NCBI RefSeq assembly: GCF_947500045.1
Contig: NZ_CANMQQ010000003.1
Coordinates: 248,001 to 312,000 of the forward strand
From: an uncultured Ruegeria sp.
GTDB lineage: Bacteria; Pseudomonadota; Alphaproteobacteria; Rhodobacterales; Rhodobacteraceae
Length of the DNA: 64,000 bases
Reading direction: 5' to 3'
Shown piece after piece: positions 45,418 through 54,520 of the stretch. A program made the position numbers and the translations under genes. Each line of letters begins with the position of its first letter. Position 1 is the stretch's first letter. A model generated the notes under the pieces. It searched no databases, was not told the DNA's origin, and was given only the letters and a program-made list of their open reading frames with translations.

Positions 45418-45813
45418 ATGGGCAGCTTGCGCGATACTTTGAACAATCTGGCGCGCGACTACGCCATCGCCTGGAGTTCAGGTGACCCCGAAGCGGTCGC
45501 CAGTTTCTTTGCACCCGAAGGTCAGATCAGCGTCAATCGCGGTGAGACACTACAGGGTCACGCAGCAATCGCGGAAATGGCGCGTGCGGTGTACTCCGAT
45601 TTCCTCGATCTGGAAGTACGTTGTGACATGATGCGGTGGGCCGGGCCTCACGCGTTGTTTGTCAGAACGCTTGAAGGGCTCCACAGCGCAACCGGAAATC
45701 GTGTTGTTGTCAGAGGCTGGGAACAATGGGAACTGACACCGGACAATAAAATTCAATCTTCGCTTGAATGGTTCGATGCAGACGATTTCCAGCGTCAAAT
45801 CGACGGCAAATAG
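45418..45813 (+). CDS. SnoaL/NTF2-like protein
   Basis: A 131-residue cone-fold protein. ARDYAIAWSSGDPEAVASFFAPEG and VNRGETLQGHAAIAEM are typical of SnoaL or DUF4440-type proteins with a hydrophobic pocket. No catalytic residues can be assigned. An AAGGGGG site and an upstream out-of-frame ATG precede the start used. It ends 14 bp from the end of the convergent ABM gene. Confidence 0.75.
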   Translation: MGSLRDTLNNLARDYAIAWSSGDPEAVASFFAPEGQISVNRGETLQGHAAIAEMARAVYSDFLDLEVRCDMMRWAGPHALFVRTLEGLHSATGNRVVVRGWEQWELTPDNKIQSSLEWFDADDFQRQIDGK

Positions 45814-45827
45814 CACAGGCAAACACT

Positions 45828-46118
45828 CTAGTCTGAGGTCACCGAGTATTCACGCGGAATGCCCTGTGTGATGCGGAACCAGTCCGAGTTTCTCGTCCTG
45901 TTCTGATGGGCATCGAGTGCGGCCCGATTTGAAAACACCTCGGATACGTTGAACCTTCCCGGATGGGCATCGTCTTCGCTGACCTCAAACGCGATACAGC
46001 CCTCTTCCGCCCGCGTCAGAGCTATGTGTGTTGGCAGCGCTCGTCGTACCTCATCCAGTCGATCCAACGGCACAGCGATATGGCCTTGAAGATAAACTTT
46101 CCCGTCACTTTTCGTCAT
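45828..46118 (-). CDS. antibiotic biosynthesis monooxygenase-fold protein
   Basis: A 96-residue ABM (YgiN-like) dimeric alpha-beta barrel: GHIAVPLDRLDEVRRAL, EEGCIAFEVSEDDAHPGRFNV and EVFSNRAALDAHQ. Members oxidise quinols or act in hydroxylation and haem chemistry; the substrate is unknown. AGAGG stands before the ATG. It lies 32 bp downstream of hflX on the same strand. Confidence 0.8.
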   Translation of the reverse strand: MTKSDGKVYLQGHIAVPLDRLDEVRRALPTHIALTRAEEGCIAFEVSEDDAHPGRFNVSEVFSNRAALDAHQNRTRNSDWFRITQGIPREYSVTSD

Positions 46119-46150
46119 CGGCAACCTCTTGTGATCCGGCAGTCTTGGGG

Positions 46151-47422
46151 TCAAAGCGCTGCAAAACGGGCCGCTTGTTTGTCGGTCCAAAACACCGTGA
46201 TCGCAAACCCGTCATCGGTCTGCTTCTCCGACCGCACTACATCCTGGCGGAACAGCCAGGCGCGCTTGTTCCCTTCGGCAAAATCCAAGGTCAGTGTCGT
46301 CTCATGCCGCGCACCCTGCAGCATCGTAGCAATCTCGGACAATAATGGTTCAACCCCTTCGCCCGTCACCGCCGATATGGCAAAGATCGCAGGATCCCGC
46401 TCGGCCCGCGCCAGCGTGGCATCGCGGTCTTCCGCGTCCAGCAGGTCGATCTTGTTCCAGACTTCCAACCGGGGCCGGTCATCCTCCACGCCCAGAGATG
46501 TCAGGATCGTCTCAACATCCTGAGCCTGCGCCTCGGTCTCTTCATGGCTGATGTCGCGGACATGAACGACCAGATCAGCGCCTAAAACCTCTTCCAATGT
46601 GGCACGGAAGGCGGCGACCAATTCTGTTGGCAAGTTCGAGATGAAACCCACGGTATCCGACAGGATCACCTCGGGCCCGTCCGGCAGTTCAACCCGGCGC
46701 ATCGTCGGGTCGAGCGTGGCAAACAGCATGTCCTTGGCCATCACCTCAGCCCCGGTCAAACTGTTAAAAAGCGTAGATTTCCCTGCGTTTGTGTAACCGA
46801 CCAGCGCAACAATCGGATACGGCACCTTGGCCCGCGCTGCCCGGTGTAGCGTGCGGGTCTTGATGACTTTCTGCAGCTGACGGCGCAAACGCACGAGTTG
46901 ATCATCAATGGCACGGCGGTCAGCCTCGATCTGGGTTTCACCCGGACCGCCGACAAATCCCAAACCACCCCGTTGCCGCTCTAGGTGAGTCCATGCCCGC
47001 ACCAAGCGTGTTCGCTGATAGCTGAGCGCCGCCATCTCGACCTGCAGCACACCCTCGCGTGTGCGCGCCCGATCGCTGAAAATCTCCAGGATCAGGCCCG
47101 TGCGGTCGAGGATTTTGACATTCCAAGCCTTCTCAAGGTTACGCTGCTGAACAGGCGTAACCGGTCCATCGATCAGAACGAGCTCTACTTCGTTCTCGTG
47201 AAAGCGCTCGCCCAGCTCGTCGATCTTGCCGCTGCCGAACAACAAACCGGCCTGCGCGCGTGGAAGACGAACGATTTCAGATCCGACCACATCCAGGTCG
47301 GGCAACGCAGCAGCCAAGGCAACCGCCTCGGCCAGCGCCGGTTCAGGGACACGGCGCTGTTCATCTGATTTGATTTCGGGATGCAGCACCCAGGCCCGGG
47401 TGCGCGCCCTCTCATGTTCCAT
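46151..47422 (-). CDS. hflX: ribosome-associated GTPase HflX
   Basis: A 423-residue GTPase that splits stalled ribosomes. The N-terminal domain has the family block SGKIDELGERF, followed by GGLGFVGGPGETQIEADRR, and the G domain carries G1 GYTNAGKST, G3 DTVGFI and G4 NKID. The ATG overlaps the last base of the hfq stop (TGATG), so hfq-hflX are coupled, as is common in proteobacteria. Confidence 0.95.
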   Translation of the reverse strand: MEHERARTRAWVLHPEIKSDEQRRVPEPALAEAVALAAALPDLDVVGSEIVRLPRAQAGLLFGSGKIDELGERFHENEVELVLIDGPVTPVQQRNLEKAWNVKILDRTGLILEIFSDRARTREGVLQVEMAALSYQRTRLVRAWTHLERQRGGLGFVGGPGETQIEADRRAIDDQLVRLRRQLQKVIKTRTLHRAARAKVPYPIVALVGYTNAGKSTLFNSLTGAEVMAKDMLFATLDPTMRRVELPDGPEVILSDTVGFISNLPTELVAAFRATLEEVLGADLVVHVRDISHEETEAQAQDVETILTSLGVEDDRPRLEVWNKIDLLDAEDRDATLARAERDPAIFAISAVTGEGVEPLLSEIATMLQGARHETTLTLDFAEGNKRAWLFRQDVVRSEKQTDDGFAITVFWTDKQAARFAAL

Positions 47423-47661
47423 CAAGAGGCGTCTTCGCCCTCATACAGGTTGATCGGCTGTGACGGCATGATGGTCGATATCGCGTGTTTATAAACCAGC
47501 TGCGACTGTCCGTCGCGGCGCAGCAGCACGCAAAAATTATCGAACCAAGTGATCACACCCTGCAATTTCACGCCGTTGATCAGGAATATCGTGACCGGGA
47601 CCTTTGCTTTCCGTACATTGTTCAGGAACGCGTCCTGCAGATTTTGTCTGTCCGAAGCCAT
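47422..47661 (-). CDS. hfq: RNA chaperone Hfq
   Basis: A 79-residue Sm-like RNA chaperone that joins small RNAs to mRNA targets. Sm1 and Sm2 regions are clear: [22 protein letters not shown], with the family FDNFCVLL and the YKHAIS motif of the proximal RNA site. The tail is short (NLYEGEDAS), as in other alphaproteobacteria. It is followed by hflX through a TGATG overlap. Confidence 0.97.
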   Translation of the reverse strand: MASDRQNLQDAFLNNVRKAKVPVTIFLINGVKLQGVITWFDNFCVLLRRDGQSQLVYKHAISTIMPSQPINLYEGEDAS

Positions 47662-47793
47662 ATTATAATAATCTCGCCATTGTTCTTGCTACGCGCTGCG
47701 GACCAACGCGCTCCCTCCGGCAGAGTATGGAGTGGTGCGCGCAGATATTCCAGATGAAAAATCAGGCAGTAACAGCAGACACCTGCCGTTAGG

Positions 47794-49335
47794 TCAATCT
47801 CGCCACAGCGTTGGCGTAATCAACGCCACGATTGCCAGCGTTTCCAACCGACCAATGACCATCGCGGCGCAGACAGTCAGTTTGGCGCCGCCGGACAGGT
47901 CGATCAGGCGAATAGGTACATCAGTTGCCAGCTCAATCAGCGGTCCTGTGGTGCTCAGCGCGGCGACGCTCAGCACCATGGCCTGCTCAAATCCGACACC
48001 CATCACAGCCAGCAGCAAATCGAACAGAGCCAGCGTCAGAGCAAACATCATCAGGAAGATCCAGGCGATGAAGGCACCATCACTTTGAATGCGACGATTG
48101 CCGCCACCTTCACCGCTGACGGATGAAGGATAGATAAGCCGGTCAATCTCGCGCTTGCCGTTAAGGTAGAGCGCAAAGACACGCAGCAGTTTGACTCCTC
48201 CGGCGGTGGTGGCCACACCGCCTCCGATCAACGCGAGCCCCATCAGGATCAACCCCGGTGTGCCAAGGCCAGACAGTTGCTGCGCATCGTTCCAGTTTGC
48301 ACTTTCAAATCCTGCGGTGGTCAGAAAAGACATCACCGTGAACACCATGCCCCACGCCACATGTAGTGCCTGTGAAATCTCGATCTGGATGCCGAGCTCT
48401 GCCGTTCCAACCAGTACGCGGATAAACAGCAATGCCGCAACCACCAGCACGATGAAGAGACCGATCCGAAACTCGGGGTCTTTGTCCAACCGAGAATAGC
48501 CCGAGGTTGCTGTATCGGTCGAAAATGTCAGCCGCGACAAGGCGAAGAAAAGAAACAGGAACAGGATTGCCTCGCCGGTAATGCCAGCGGTCGAACCCTC
48601 AAGACCGCCGACCGGTGAGATACCGGATGTCGCCATCACCGACATTGCGTGGCACACGGCAGTGAGCCCCTGCTCACCTGCGATCAGCAGAAGAACCCAG
48701 ATCACCACGGTCAGGCCAGCATAGACCGGGGTCAATGCGCGAGAAACGCGGATCAGATGACCCCGTGGATCGGCCTTTTCGCTTTGTGCCACACCTGAAA
48801 CGGGACGCCCCGGTTGCCCTCTGGCCGTCACCTCGAATCCCCCCAGCGACAACGGGGCAAGGATCGCAGCAGCCGAAATCCACATCAGCAAACCGCCCAT
48901 CCATCCGACCAGCGCGCGCCACAAATGCAACGGGGCAGAAAGACGTGCAGGATCAGGGAACAGGTCCGCGCCTGTCGTGGTCAGCGCGCTGACCATATCG
49001 AAGTAAGCATTCAGAAAACTGGTGGTTCCCAACGCCTCATGAAACGGTATGGCCAGGAATATCGGCAATATGGTGAACGCAGCCAGCAGGACCGCCAATT
49101 GGCCAAGTGTTCCACGCCGGGGTTTTCGGTTCGACATCGCCAACGCAATAATCGAAACGGCAAAAATCCCCAGCAATCCGGAATAAAAGAATGATCGCGA
49201 AGTGTCGTGATCATCCAGAAACAACGCATAAGCTGCAGGTATCCACATAGCCAATGAGCCTATGCCCCAGATCATCAGCAATAGCGGTAGGCGCCGCATT
49301 ACTCCGATCCGTTGCTGTCCGCGCGCCTGCAACAT
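47794..49335 (-). CDS. trkH: Trk potassium uptake channel
   Basis: A 513-residue membrane protein forming the potassium channel of the Trk system. The four filter loops have the T-x-G pattern (TTTGADL, ATSGISP, LTTAGFE, STTGPL). Further cues include RLIYPSSV and about ten membrane segments. The ATG overlaps the trkA stop by 1 bp (TGATG), so TrkA and TrkH are made together. A shorter start 36 bp downstream is less likely given the overlap. Confidence 0.94.
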   Translation of the reverse strand: MLQARGQQRIGVMRRLPLLLMIWGIGSLAMWIPAAYALFLDDHDTSRSFFYSGLLGIFAVSIIALAMSNRKPRRGTLGQLAVLLAAFTILPIFLAIPFHEALGTTSFLNAYFDMVSALTTTGADLFPDPARLSAPLHLWRALVGWMGGLLMWISAAAILAPLSLGGFEVTARGQPGRPVSGVAQSEKADPRGHLIRVSRALTPVYAGLTVVIWVLLLIAGEQGLTAVCHAMSVMATSGISPVGGLEGSTAGITGEAILFLFLFFALSRLTFSTDTATSGYSRLDKDPEFRIGLFIVLVVAALLFIRVLVGTAELGIQIEISQALHVAWGMVFTVMSFLTTAGFESANWNDAQQLSGLGTPGLILMGLALIGGGVATTAGGVKLLRVFALYLNGKREIDRLIYPSSVSGEGGGNRRIQSDGAFIAWIFLMMFALTLALFDLLLAVMGVGFEQAMVLSVAALSTTGPLIELATDVPIRLIDLSGGAKLTVCAAMVIGRLETLAIVALITPTLWRD

Positions 49336-50711
49336 CAGAAGAAATCGATCGAGACCTGCATCAGGCGTTCCACCTCGGGCACATCCTTGGCCAGGGCGAA
49401 GATCGCGACGACGTCTTTTTCGTCTATGCGCAGGCTGCCGGTCGGGCGCAGAACCTCGTCCCCCTTACGTACGGCTCCGACAAGGACACCTTCGGGAAAG
49501 TCGATATCCCGCAGCTTTTGTCCCGCCATCGGTGAGGTTGACAGGACTTCGGCTTCGATCACCTCCGCCTCGGCATCGCCAATGGAATAAACCTGACGCA
49601 CACGCCCGTGCCGGATGTGGCGTAGGATCGAGCTGACGGTGGTGGCACGCGGGTTGATATAGGCGTCGATTCCCAGCGGCCCCATCAGTGCGACCATACT
49701 GGGATCGTTGATCAAGGCGATAGCCAGCGCGCAACCTTCGCCTTTGGCACGAACAGCGGCCAGCATATTGGTCCGGTCATCATCCGTGACCGCCAGCATC
49801 GCATCGGCCCTGTCAATTCCGGCCTCGCTCAGCAAGGCCGAATCCAGACCATCGCCATTCAGAACAATCGTCCGCTCCAATGCCTCAGCAGCGATTTCGG
49901 CGCACTTGCGATCTCGTTCGATAATCTTGGCGCGGATCCGGCCTTCACGCTCTTCCAAAGTCCGGGCCACTTCAAGCCCGACATTGCCGCCGCCAACGAT
50001 GACCACGCGATCCTGCTGACGCTGCGCTTTGCCAAACACCTCCATTGTGCGGTCGACGTCCTTGACGCTGGTGAAGACATAACATTCGTCCCCTACAAAC
50101 AGCTGATCATCGGGTTCAGGCGCAAACAGCGTCCCTTCACGGCGGACACCAACCACGATCGAGCTGAGCGTGGAAAACAGATCGGTCAACTGGCGCAGCG
50201 GAGTGTTGACGATAGGGCAATCTTCTTCGACACGGATGCCCAATAGCTGTGCCTTGCCATCCATAAACAGTTCCGTATCGAACGCCGAAGGTGCCGAAAG
50301 ACGACGCATCGCAGCGGCCGCGACCTCGCGTTCAGGGCTGATCACCACATCGATGGGCAGATGATCCCTGCGGTAAAGATCGGAATGGATCGCCTCAAGA
50401 TAAGATTTCGAGCGCAGGCGCGCGATCTTGCGCTGGATCGAAAAGACCGAGTGGGCCATCTGGCAGGTGACCATGTTCACCTCATCCGAATGGGTTGCGG
50501 CGATGATCATTTCTGCGTCGCGGGCACCGGCGCGTTCCAGCACATCTGGATAGCTGGCAAACCCGGCGATCCCCTGAACATCCAACGTCTCGGTCGCACG
50601 GCGCACCAGATCGGGGTTGTTGTCGACCACCGTCACATCGTTCAACTCGCCCGAAAGGTGACGCGCAATCTGCCAGCCAACCTGACCGGCACCGCATATG
50701 ATGACCTTCAT
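49335..50711 (-). CDS. trkA: Trk potassium uptake regulator
   Basis: A 458-residue cytosolic NAD-binding subunit controlling TrkH. It has two RCK halves, with Rossmann signatures GAGQVGWQIA near residue 8 and VGGGNVGLEVA near 237. The ATG used gives the standard TrkA length; an in-frame upstream extension is dismissed. In this family trkA normally follows ntrX closely; here about 2.4 kb with three other genes intervene. Confidence 0.95.
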   Translation of the reverse strand: MKVIICGAGQVGWQIARHLSGELNDVTVVDNNPDLVRRATETLDVQGIAGFASYPDVLERAGARDAEMIIAATHSDEVNMVTCQMAHSVFSIQRKIARLRSKSYLEAIHSDLYRRDHLPIDVVISPEREVAAAAMRRLSAPSAFDTELFMDGKAQLLGIRVEEDCPIVNTPLRQLTDLFSTLSSIVVGVRREGTLFAPEPDDQLFVGDECYVFTSVKDVDRTMEVFGKAQRQQDRVVIVGGGNVGLEVARTLEEREGRIRAKIIERDRKCAEIAAEALERTIVLNGDGLDSALLSEAGIDRADAMLAVTDDDRTNMLAAVRAKGEGCALAIALINDPSMVALMGPLGIDAYINPRATTVSSILRHIRHGRVRQVYSIGDAEAEVIEAEVLSTSPMAGQKLRDIDFPEGVLVGAVRKGDEVLRPTGSLRIDEKDVVAIFALAKDVPEVERLMQVSIDFF

Positions 50712-50807
50712 ATAACTGGCCCCTCTGCCTGAAATCTTTGAATGACAGATGCCCCCAAAGCGGTCAATTGAATTGTCATGGCACACAAGCTGCGTCAAAG
50801 TAAGTGT

Positions 50808-51287
50808 ATGAAAACAATTCTGCCCACGCTGATTTGCCTGCTGATACTCTCGGCCTGCGGCCCACTTTCGCTGTATTACCGAGAAGGTGAGAGTGTTTCG
50901 CGGATGCAAAACGAGACAACGAATTGTCAGGTGCAGGCCCTCAAGGACGCCCCCGTCGCCAATCAGGTCCGTCAGAGCCCTCCGGTCTATTGGCCCGGGC
51001 GCACCTATTGCGATGGGCGGGGCCGATGCTATCGCAACCCCGGCTGGTGGGAGCCTGGGCGGGTGTACACGGTGGACGTAAATCAGGGGCTACGAAACAA
51101 GGTCGAGGCACAGTGCATGGCGCAAAAAGGCTATCGCCCGGTCAGCCTTCCGCCATGTAAACAGGGCGTCAAATCGCGGGTTCCACCGATACGCACCACG
51201 ACGCTCCCGCCACTCAGCAGCGCGTCCTGCTTCGTTAAATTCGACGATGGTTCATTCCAGATCATTACGCCGGGTCAATCCGGCTGA
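50808..51287 (+). CDS. predicted lipoprotein, unknown function
   Basis: A 159-residue lipoprotein starting MKTILPTLICLLILSACG, with a lipobox Cys. The mature part is rich in Cys and Pro (CDGRGRCYRNPGWW, CMAQKGYRP, SLPPC). No domain is recognised. The start used is the ATG at 50808, because the signal starts there; an ATG 30 bp upstream adds polar residues. Its 3' end overlaps the convergent MFS gene by 36 bp. Confidence 0.7.
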   Translation: MKTILPTLICLLILSACGPLSLYYREGESVSRMQNETTNCQVQALKDAPVANQVRQSPPVYWPGRTYCDGRGRCYRNPGWWEPGRVYTVDVNQGLRNKVEAQCMAQKGYRPVSLPPCKQGVKSRVPPIRTTTLPPLSSASCFVKFDDGSFQIITPGQSG

Positions 51288-52445
51288 CCTGCGGCGCTGC
51301 GCAAGCACCAGATGCACAAGGATTGCGATGCTGTAAAACGCAGCGACTGCCAAGAACATTCCAACCTCATCTGCGCCCATCAGGATCACCAGCAAAATGG
51401 GTGTTCCCAGAAGATTCCCAGCATTGCCCATCTGTGCCATTGCGCCATAACTCAGGGCTTGGGCCTCAGGCGTGTCGTTCAATTCGGGCACCGCCGCGAA
51501 ACTGCCACCTTGCACCAATCCCAGAACCGCGAACAACGCGATGCATCCGGCGGCCAGAGGTGCACCCAAAAACAGTGCAAGGATTGTCAGAATACCCAAT
51601 GCGAACCCCAGATTGACGACACTGACGCAGCTCAGCACCGTCAGAAGAAATGGCACCACCAGCCACGACAGTACAATCCCGGCCAACGGCATCAGTGCAG
51701 CAATCGATGCGCCCTGCCCCTCAGGCAGCCGACCCGGCAGAATCGCCAGCAGCGACACGAAAGTCAGTGTGTAGAAGAACCACCCAATCGCAGGCGCTGA
51801 AATAAAGGGGGAACGGTAGGTTCTGAGATGCACGTTAAGGAACGCGGAAATACCCCACCCCATGCCGATCGACTGGTCTGTATGCGATTTCAGACCGCTG
51901 GACGCGATCAAACCGGCAATCAACAGCATCAAGAACCCGTGCAAAGCAAAGTAGCTGGTCAGCCCGAACCGATCGACAATTGGCAGCCCAATCCAGGCAT
52001 TCAATGCAAAGGCGACGCCAAAGAACGTGCTCCATAGCACCATCGCATTATATCGCGCGCGGCCCGTTGTGATCTGAGCAATCAGCGTTGGGGCAGCAAC
52101 AACAATCGCAAGATGGGAAAGCCCCTCGATTACCCGGCTGAGCAGCATCAGTTGGAACCCCGGCAAGCTCGATTGAAACAAAGATAACGCGCCGCCGAGG
52201 ACTAGACCTGTCAATAGCAGTCGGCTTGGTCCGATCCTTGCAGTAATTGCCCCGGATATTGCGCCCAAGGCCGCCCCCATCAGACTGATGATCGAAAGCA
52301 GCCAGCCGATCACTGCGATATGATCTGGATACAATGGTCCAATGTCAGCAAACGGAACGGCAATCTTGGCAAATTGAGTCGCAGCCCCAAGGCCTGCGAA
52401 CCAGATCAGCAGGACGTGCAGAAATGTGCGGAAGGACTCGTTCAT
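51252..52445 (-). CDS. MFS transporter
   Basis: A 397-residue, 12-segment MFS protein. The typical first-half pattern (LYPDHIAVIGWLLSIISLMGAALGAI, IGPSRLLLTGLVLGGAL) is present, but the classic GRK signature is altered. The substrate is unknown. It is 43 bp downstream of the XRE regulator gene on the same strand, so that regulator may control it. Confidence 0.82.
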   Translation of the reverse strand: MNESFRTFLHVLLIWFAGLGAATQFAKIAVPFADIGPLYPDHIAVIGWLLSIISLMGAALGAISGAITARIGPSRLLLTGLVLGGALSLFQSSLPGFQLMLLSRVIEGLSHLAIVVAAPTLIAQITTGRARYNAMVLWSTFFGVAFALNAWIGLPIVDRFGLTSYFALHGFLMLLIAGLIASSGLKSHTDQSIGMGWGISAFLNVHLRTYRSPFISAPAIGWFFYTLTFVSLLAILPGRLPEGQGASIAALMPLAGIVLSWLVVPFLLTVLSCVSVVNLGFALGILTILALFLGAPLAAGCIALFAVLGLVQGGSFAAVPELNDTPEAQALSYGAMAQMGNAGNLLGTPILLVILMGADEVGMFLAVAAFYSIAILVHLVLAQRRRSAGLTRRNDLE

Positions 52446-52488
52446 GCCTTTGGTCTATCGCGGCGAGCGCACCGGCGGAACGCATAAA

Positions 52489-53091
52489 TTATGCGGCGCC
52501 TTCGCGCCGTCCGCTGACCAGACGAACCGGAGTACCATCGGCCAGATACAAACGTTCCCACACGATTTGTCCGGCGCTGATCCTAATCTGGTCATGTACG
52601 GCCTCTGACGTCAAAAAGGCCTTGGGCGAAGGTGAATGCAATTCCCACCAGCCGTCCTTCTGTAGTTCGGCTTCGGCCTGCCTGATCTCATCCGTCGCGA
52701 ACTGCCAGAGCGACACGCCCAGCAATGCATGCTGAGAGGTCTTCCAGTCCCGCGCCCTGCTGGCCGAATAAGCAAGGCAGGTGTGACTGGCTTCTTCAAC
52801 AAGATGAAGGCACTCGGCCGAATTCACCACCAGCCGTTTCAGCGCAGAATCCTGAACCCGGGATGGGCCGAGCGCAGAAAAAACCTCTTGCTGAACATGA
52901 ACCGAAGGGGTCTGCCCCCCATTCTCCCAGCGTGAAACCGTGGTTTGATCGACCCCGAGCAAACCGGCAAGGGCAGATTGCTTCAATCCAACCGACCGGC
53001 GCAACCGCCGCAGACGTTTTCCAAAGGCTGGGAAGCCGATTGAAACGGCGGAAGTTTTCGCACCCTCGGCATTCATTGACTCAATTCCCAT
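52489..53091 (-). CDS. XRE-family transcription regulator
   Basis: A 200-residue regulator with an N-terminal Cro/C1-type HTH (FGKRLRRLRRSVGLKQSALAG, then GVDQTTVSRWENGGQTP) and a C-terminal region of about 120 residues that I do not recognise, with Trp- and Tyr-containing segments. The ATG chosen follows AGGAAA by a few nt; an earlier ATG at 53133 lies within the ntrX coding region. It sits between ntrX and an MFS gene and may control that transporter. Confidence 0.8.
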   Translation of the reverse strand: MGIESMNAEGAKTSAVSIGFPAFGKRLRRLRRSVGLKQSALAGLLGVDQTTVSRWENGGQTPSVHVQQEVFSALGPSRVQDSALKRLVVNSAECLHLVEEASHTCLAYSASRARDWKTSQHALLGVSLWQFATDEIRQAEAELQKDGWWELHSPSPKAFLTSEAVHDQIRISAGQIVWERLYLADGTPVRLVSGRREGAA

Positions 53092-53110
53092 ACTTTCCTG
53101 AGTGACGATA

Positions 53111-54520
53111 TCACTCAGCGGGTTCAGGCTCATCTATTTGGGCCACACGCGCGCCCGATTTGTTCGAGGTCACAACGCCAAGAGACTTGAGTTTACGATG
53201 CAATGCGCTGCGCTCCATGCCAACAAAGCTGGCGGTGCGGCTGATATTGCCGCCAAACCGGTTGATCTGAGTCAGCAGATACTCGCGCTCAAATGCCTCA
53301 CGGGCCTCACGGAGCGGCAGCGTCGCCAAAGCGCCCGACAGAACCACACGCCCGGTTTCGTCGGATTTCTCTTCTTCATTGGGAAGTTCGCGCGCTTCGA
53401 TCGGACCAGTACTGTCACCAAGGATCAGCACCCGCTCGATCAGGTTCTTGAGCTGACGCACATTGCCGGGCCATGTCATCGTTTGAAGAAGCGCGACGGC
53501 CTCATCCGATAGATCACGCACCGGCAAACCCTGAGTTTCATTGCACATTTCGATAAAGTGCTGCGCTAGAACCGGGATATCCTCGCGTCGTTCTTCCAGC
53601 GAAGGCACCGCGATCGGCACAACATTCAGCCGGTGATAAAGCTCTTCGCGGAATCGGTCTGCCGTGATCTCATCTTCCAGATCACGATTGGTCGATGAGA
53701 TGACGCGCAGATCGACCCGCACCTTGTCGGAACCACCCACGCGCTGGAACTGCTGGTCAACCAAAACACGCAGGATCTTAGACTGCGTCCCCAGCGGCAT
53801 ATCCGCGACTTCGTCGAAATAAACAACGCCGCCATGTGCCTCTTCCAGCAAGCCCGATTCGACCCCGCGTTCCGAGGATTCGCGACCAAACAGAACCTCC
53901 TCAACCCGCTCGGGCTCAATCCCCGCGCAGTTGACTGTGACGAAGGGCGCGTTGGCCCGGTTCGAATGCGCGTGGATATAGCGCGCGGCAATTTCCTTGC
54001 CCGACCCCGCCGGTCCGCTCAGCATGACGCGACCGTTCGATTTGGTCACTTTGTCCAACTGACCCTGCATCGCCCGGAACGAGGCCGACTTACCGATCAT
54101 GTCTGAACAGCTAACCTCTTGCCGCTTCAGCGAAGCGTTCTCACGGCGAAGGCGCGAGGTTTCCATCGCGCGGCGGATCACCACCATCAACTGGTCAATA
54201 TTAAAGGGCTTCTCGATAAAGTCGTAAGCGCCCTGCTTAATCGCGGCCACCGCAATTTCGATATTGCCATGGCCCGAGATGATTACCACCGGCACGTCCG
54301 GGTTATCCCGTTTCACTGCTTTCAGAATGTCAATCCCGTCCATACGGCTGTCTTTCAGCCAGATATCCAGGATCAACAGCCCCGGAGGTTCTGCATTGAT
54401 TGACGCCATGCACTCGTCCGAGTTCGCCGCCAGCCGTGTGGAATAGCCTTCGTCCTCCAGAATGTCGGACACCAATTCACGAATATCGCGTTCGTCATCT
54501 ACGATCAGAATGTCGCTCAT
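53111..54520 (-). CDS. ntrX: response regulator NtrX
   Basis: A 469-residue NtrC-family regulator paired with NtrY. Receiver: acidic pair in VDDE and phospho-accepting Asp52 in LLILDIWL. The AAA+ part has a Walker A GPAGSGKE and Walker B VVYFDEV. Between them FGRESSERGVESGLLEEA lacks the GAFTGA loop, so contact with sigma-54 is unlikely. A Fis-type HTH (GGNISRTASFVGMERSALHR) ends the protein. Its ATG overlaps the ntrY stop. It is nitrogen-, redox- or envelope-related in other alphaproteobacteria. Confidence 0.95.
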   Translation of the reverse strand: MSDILIVDDERDIRELVSDILEDEGYSTRLAANSDECMASINAEPPGLLILDIWLKDSRMDGIDILKAVKRDNPDVPVVIISGHGNIEIAVAAIKQGAYDFIEKPFNIDQLMVVIRRAMETSRLRRENASLKRQEVSCSDMIGKSASFRAMQGQLDKVTKSNGRVMLSGPAGSGKEIAARYIHAHSNRANAPFVTVNCAGIEPERVEEVLFGRESSERGVESGLLEEAHGGVVYFDEVADMPLGTQSKILRVLVDQQFQRVGGSDKVRVDLRVISSTNRDLEDEITADRFREELYHRLNVVPIAVPSLEERREDIPVLAQHFIEMCNETQGLPVRDLSDEAVALLQTMTWPGNVRQLKNLIERVLILGDSTGPIEARELPNEEEKSDETGRVVLSGALATLPLREAREAFEREYLLTQINRFGGNISRTASFVGMERSALHRKLKSLGVVTSNKSGARVAQIDEPEPAE

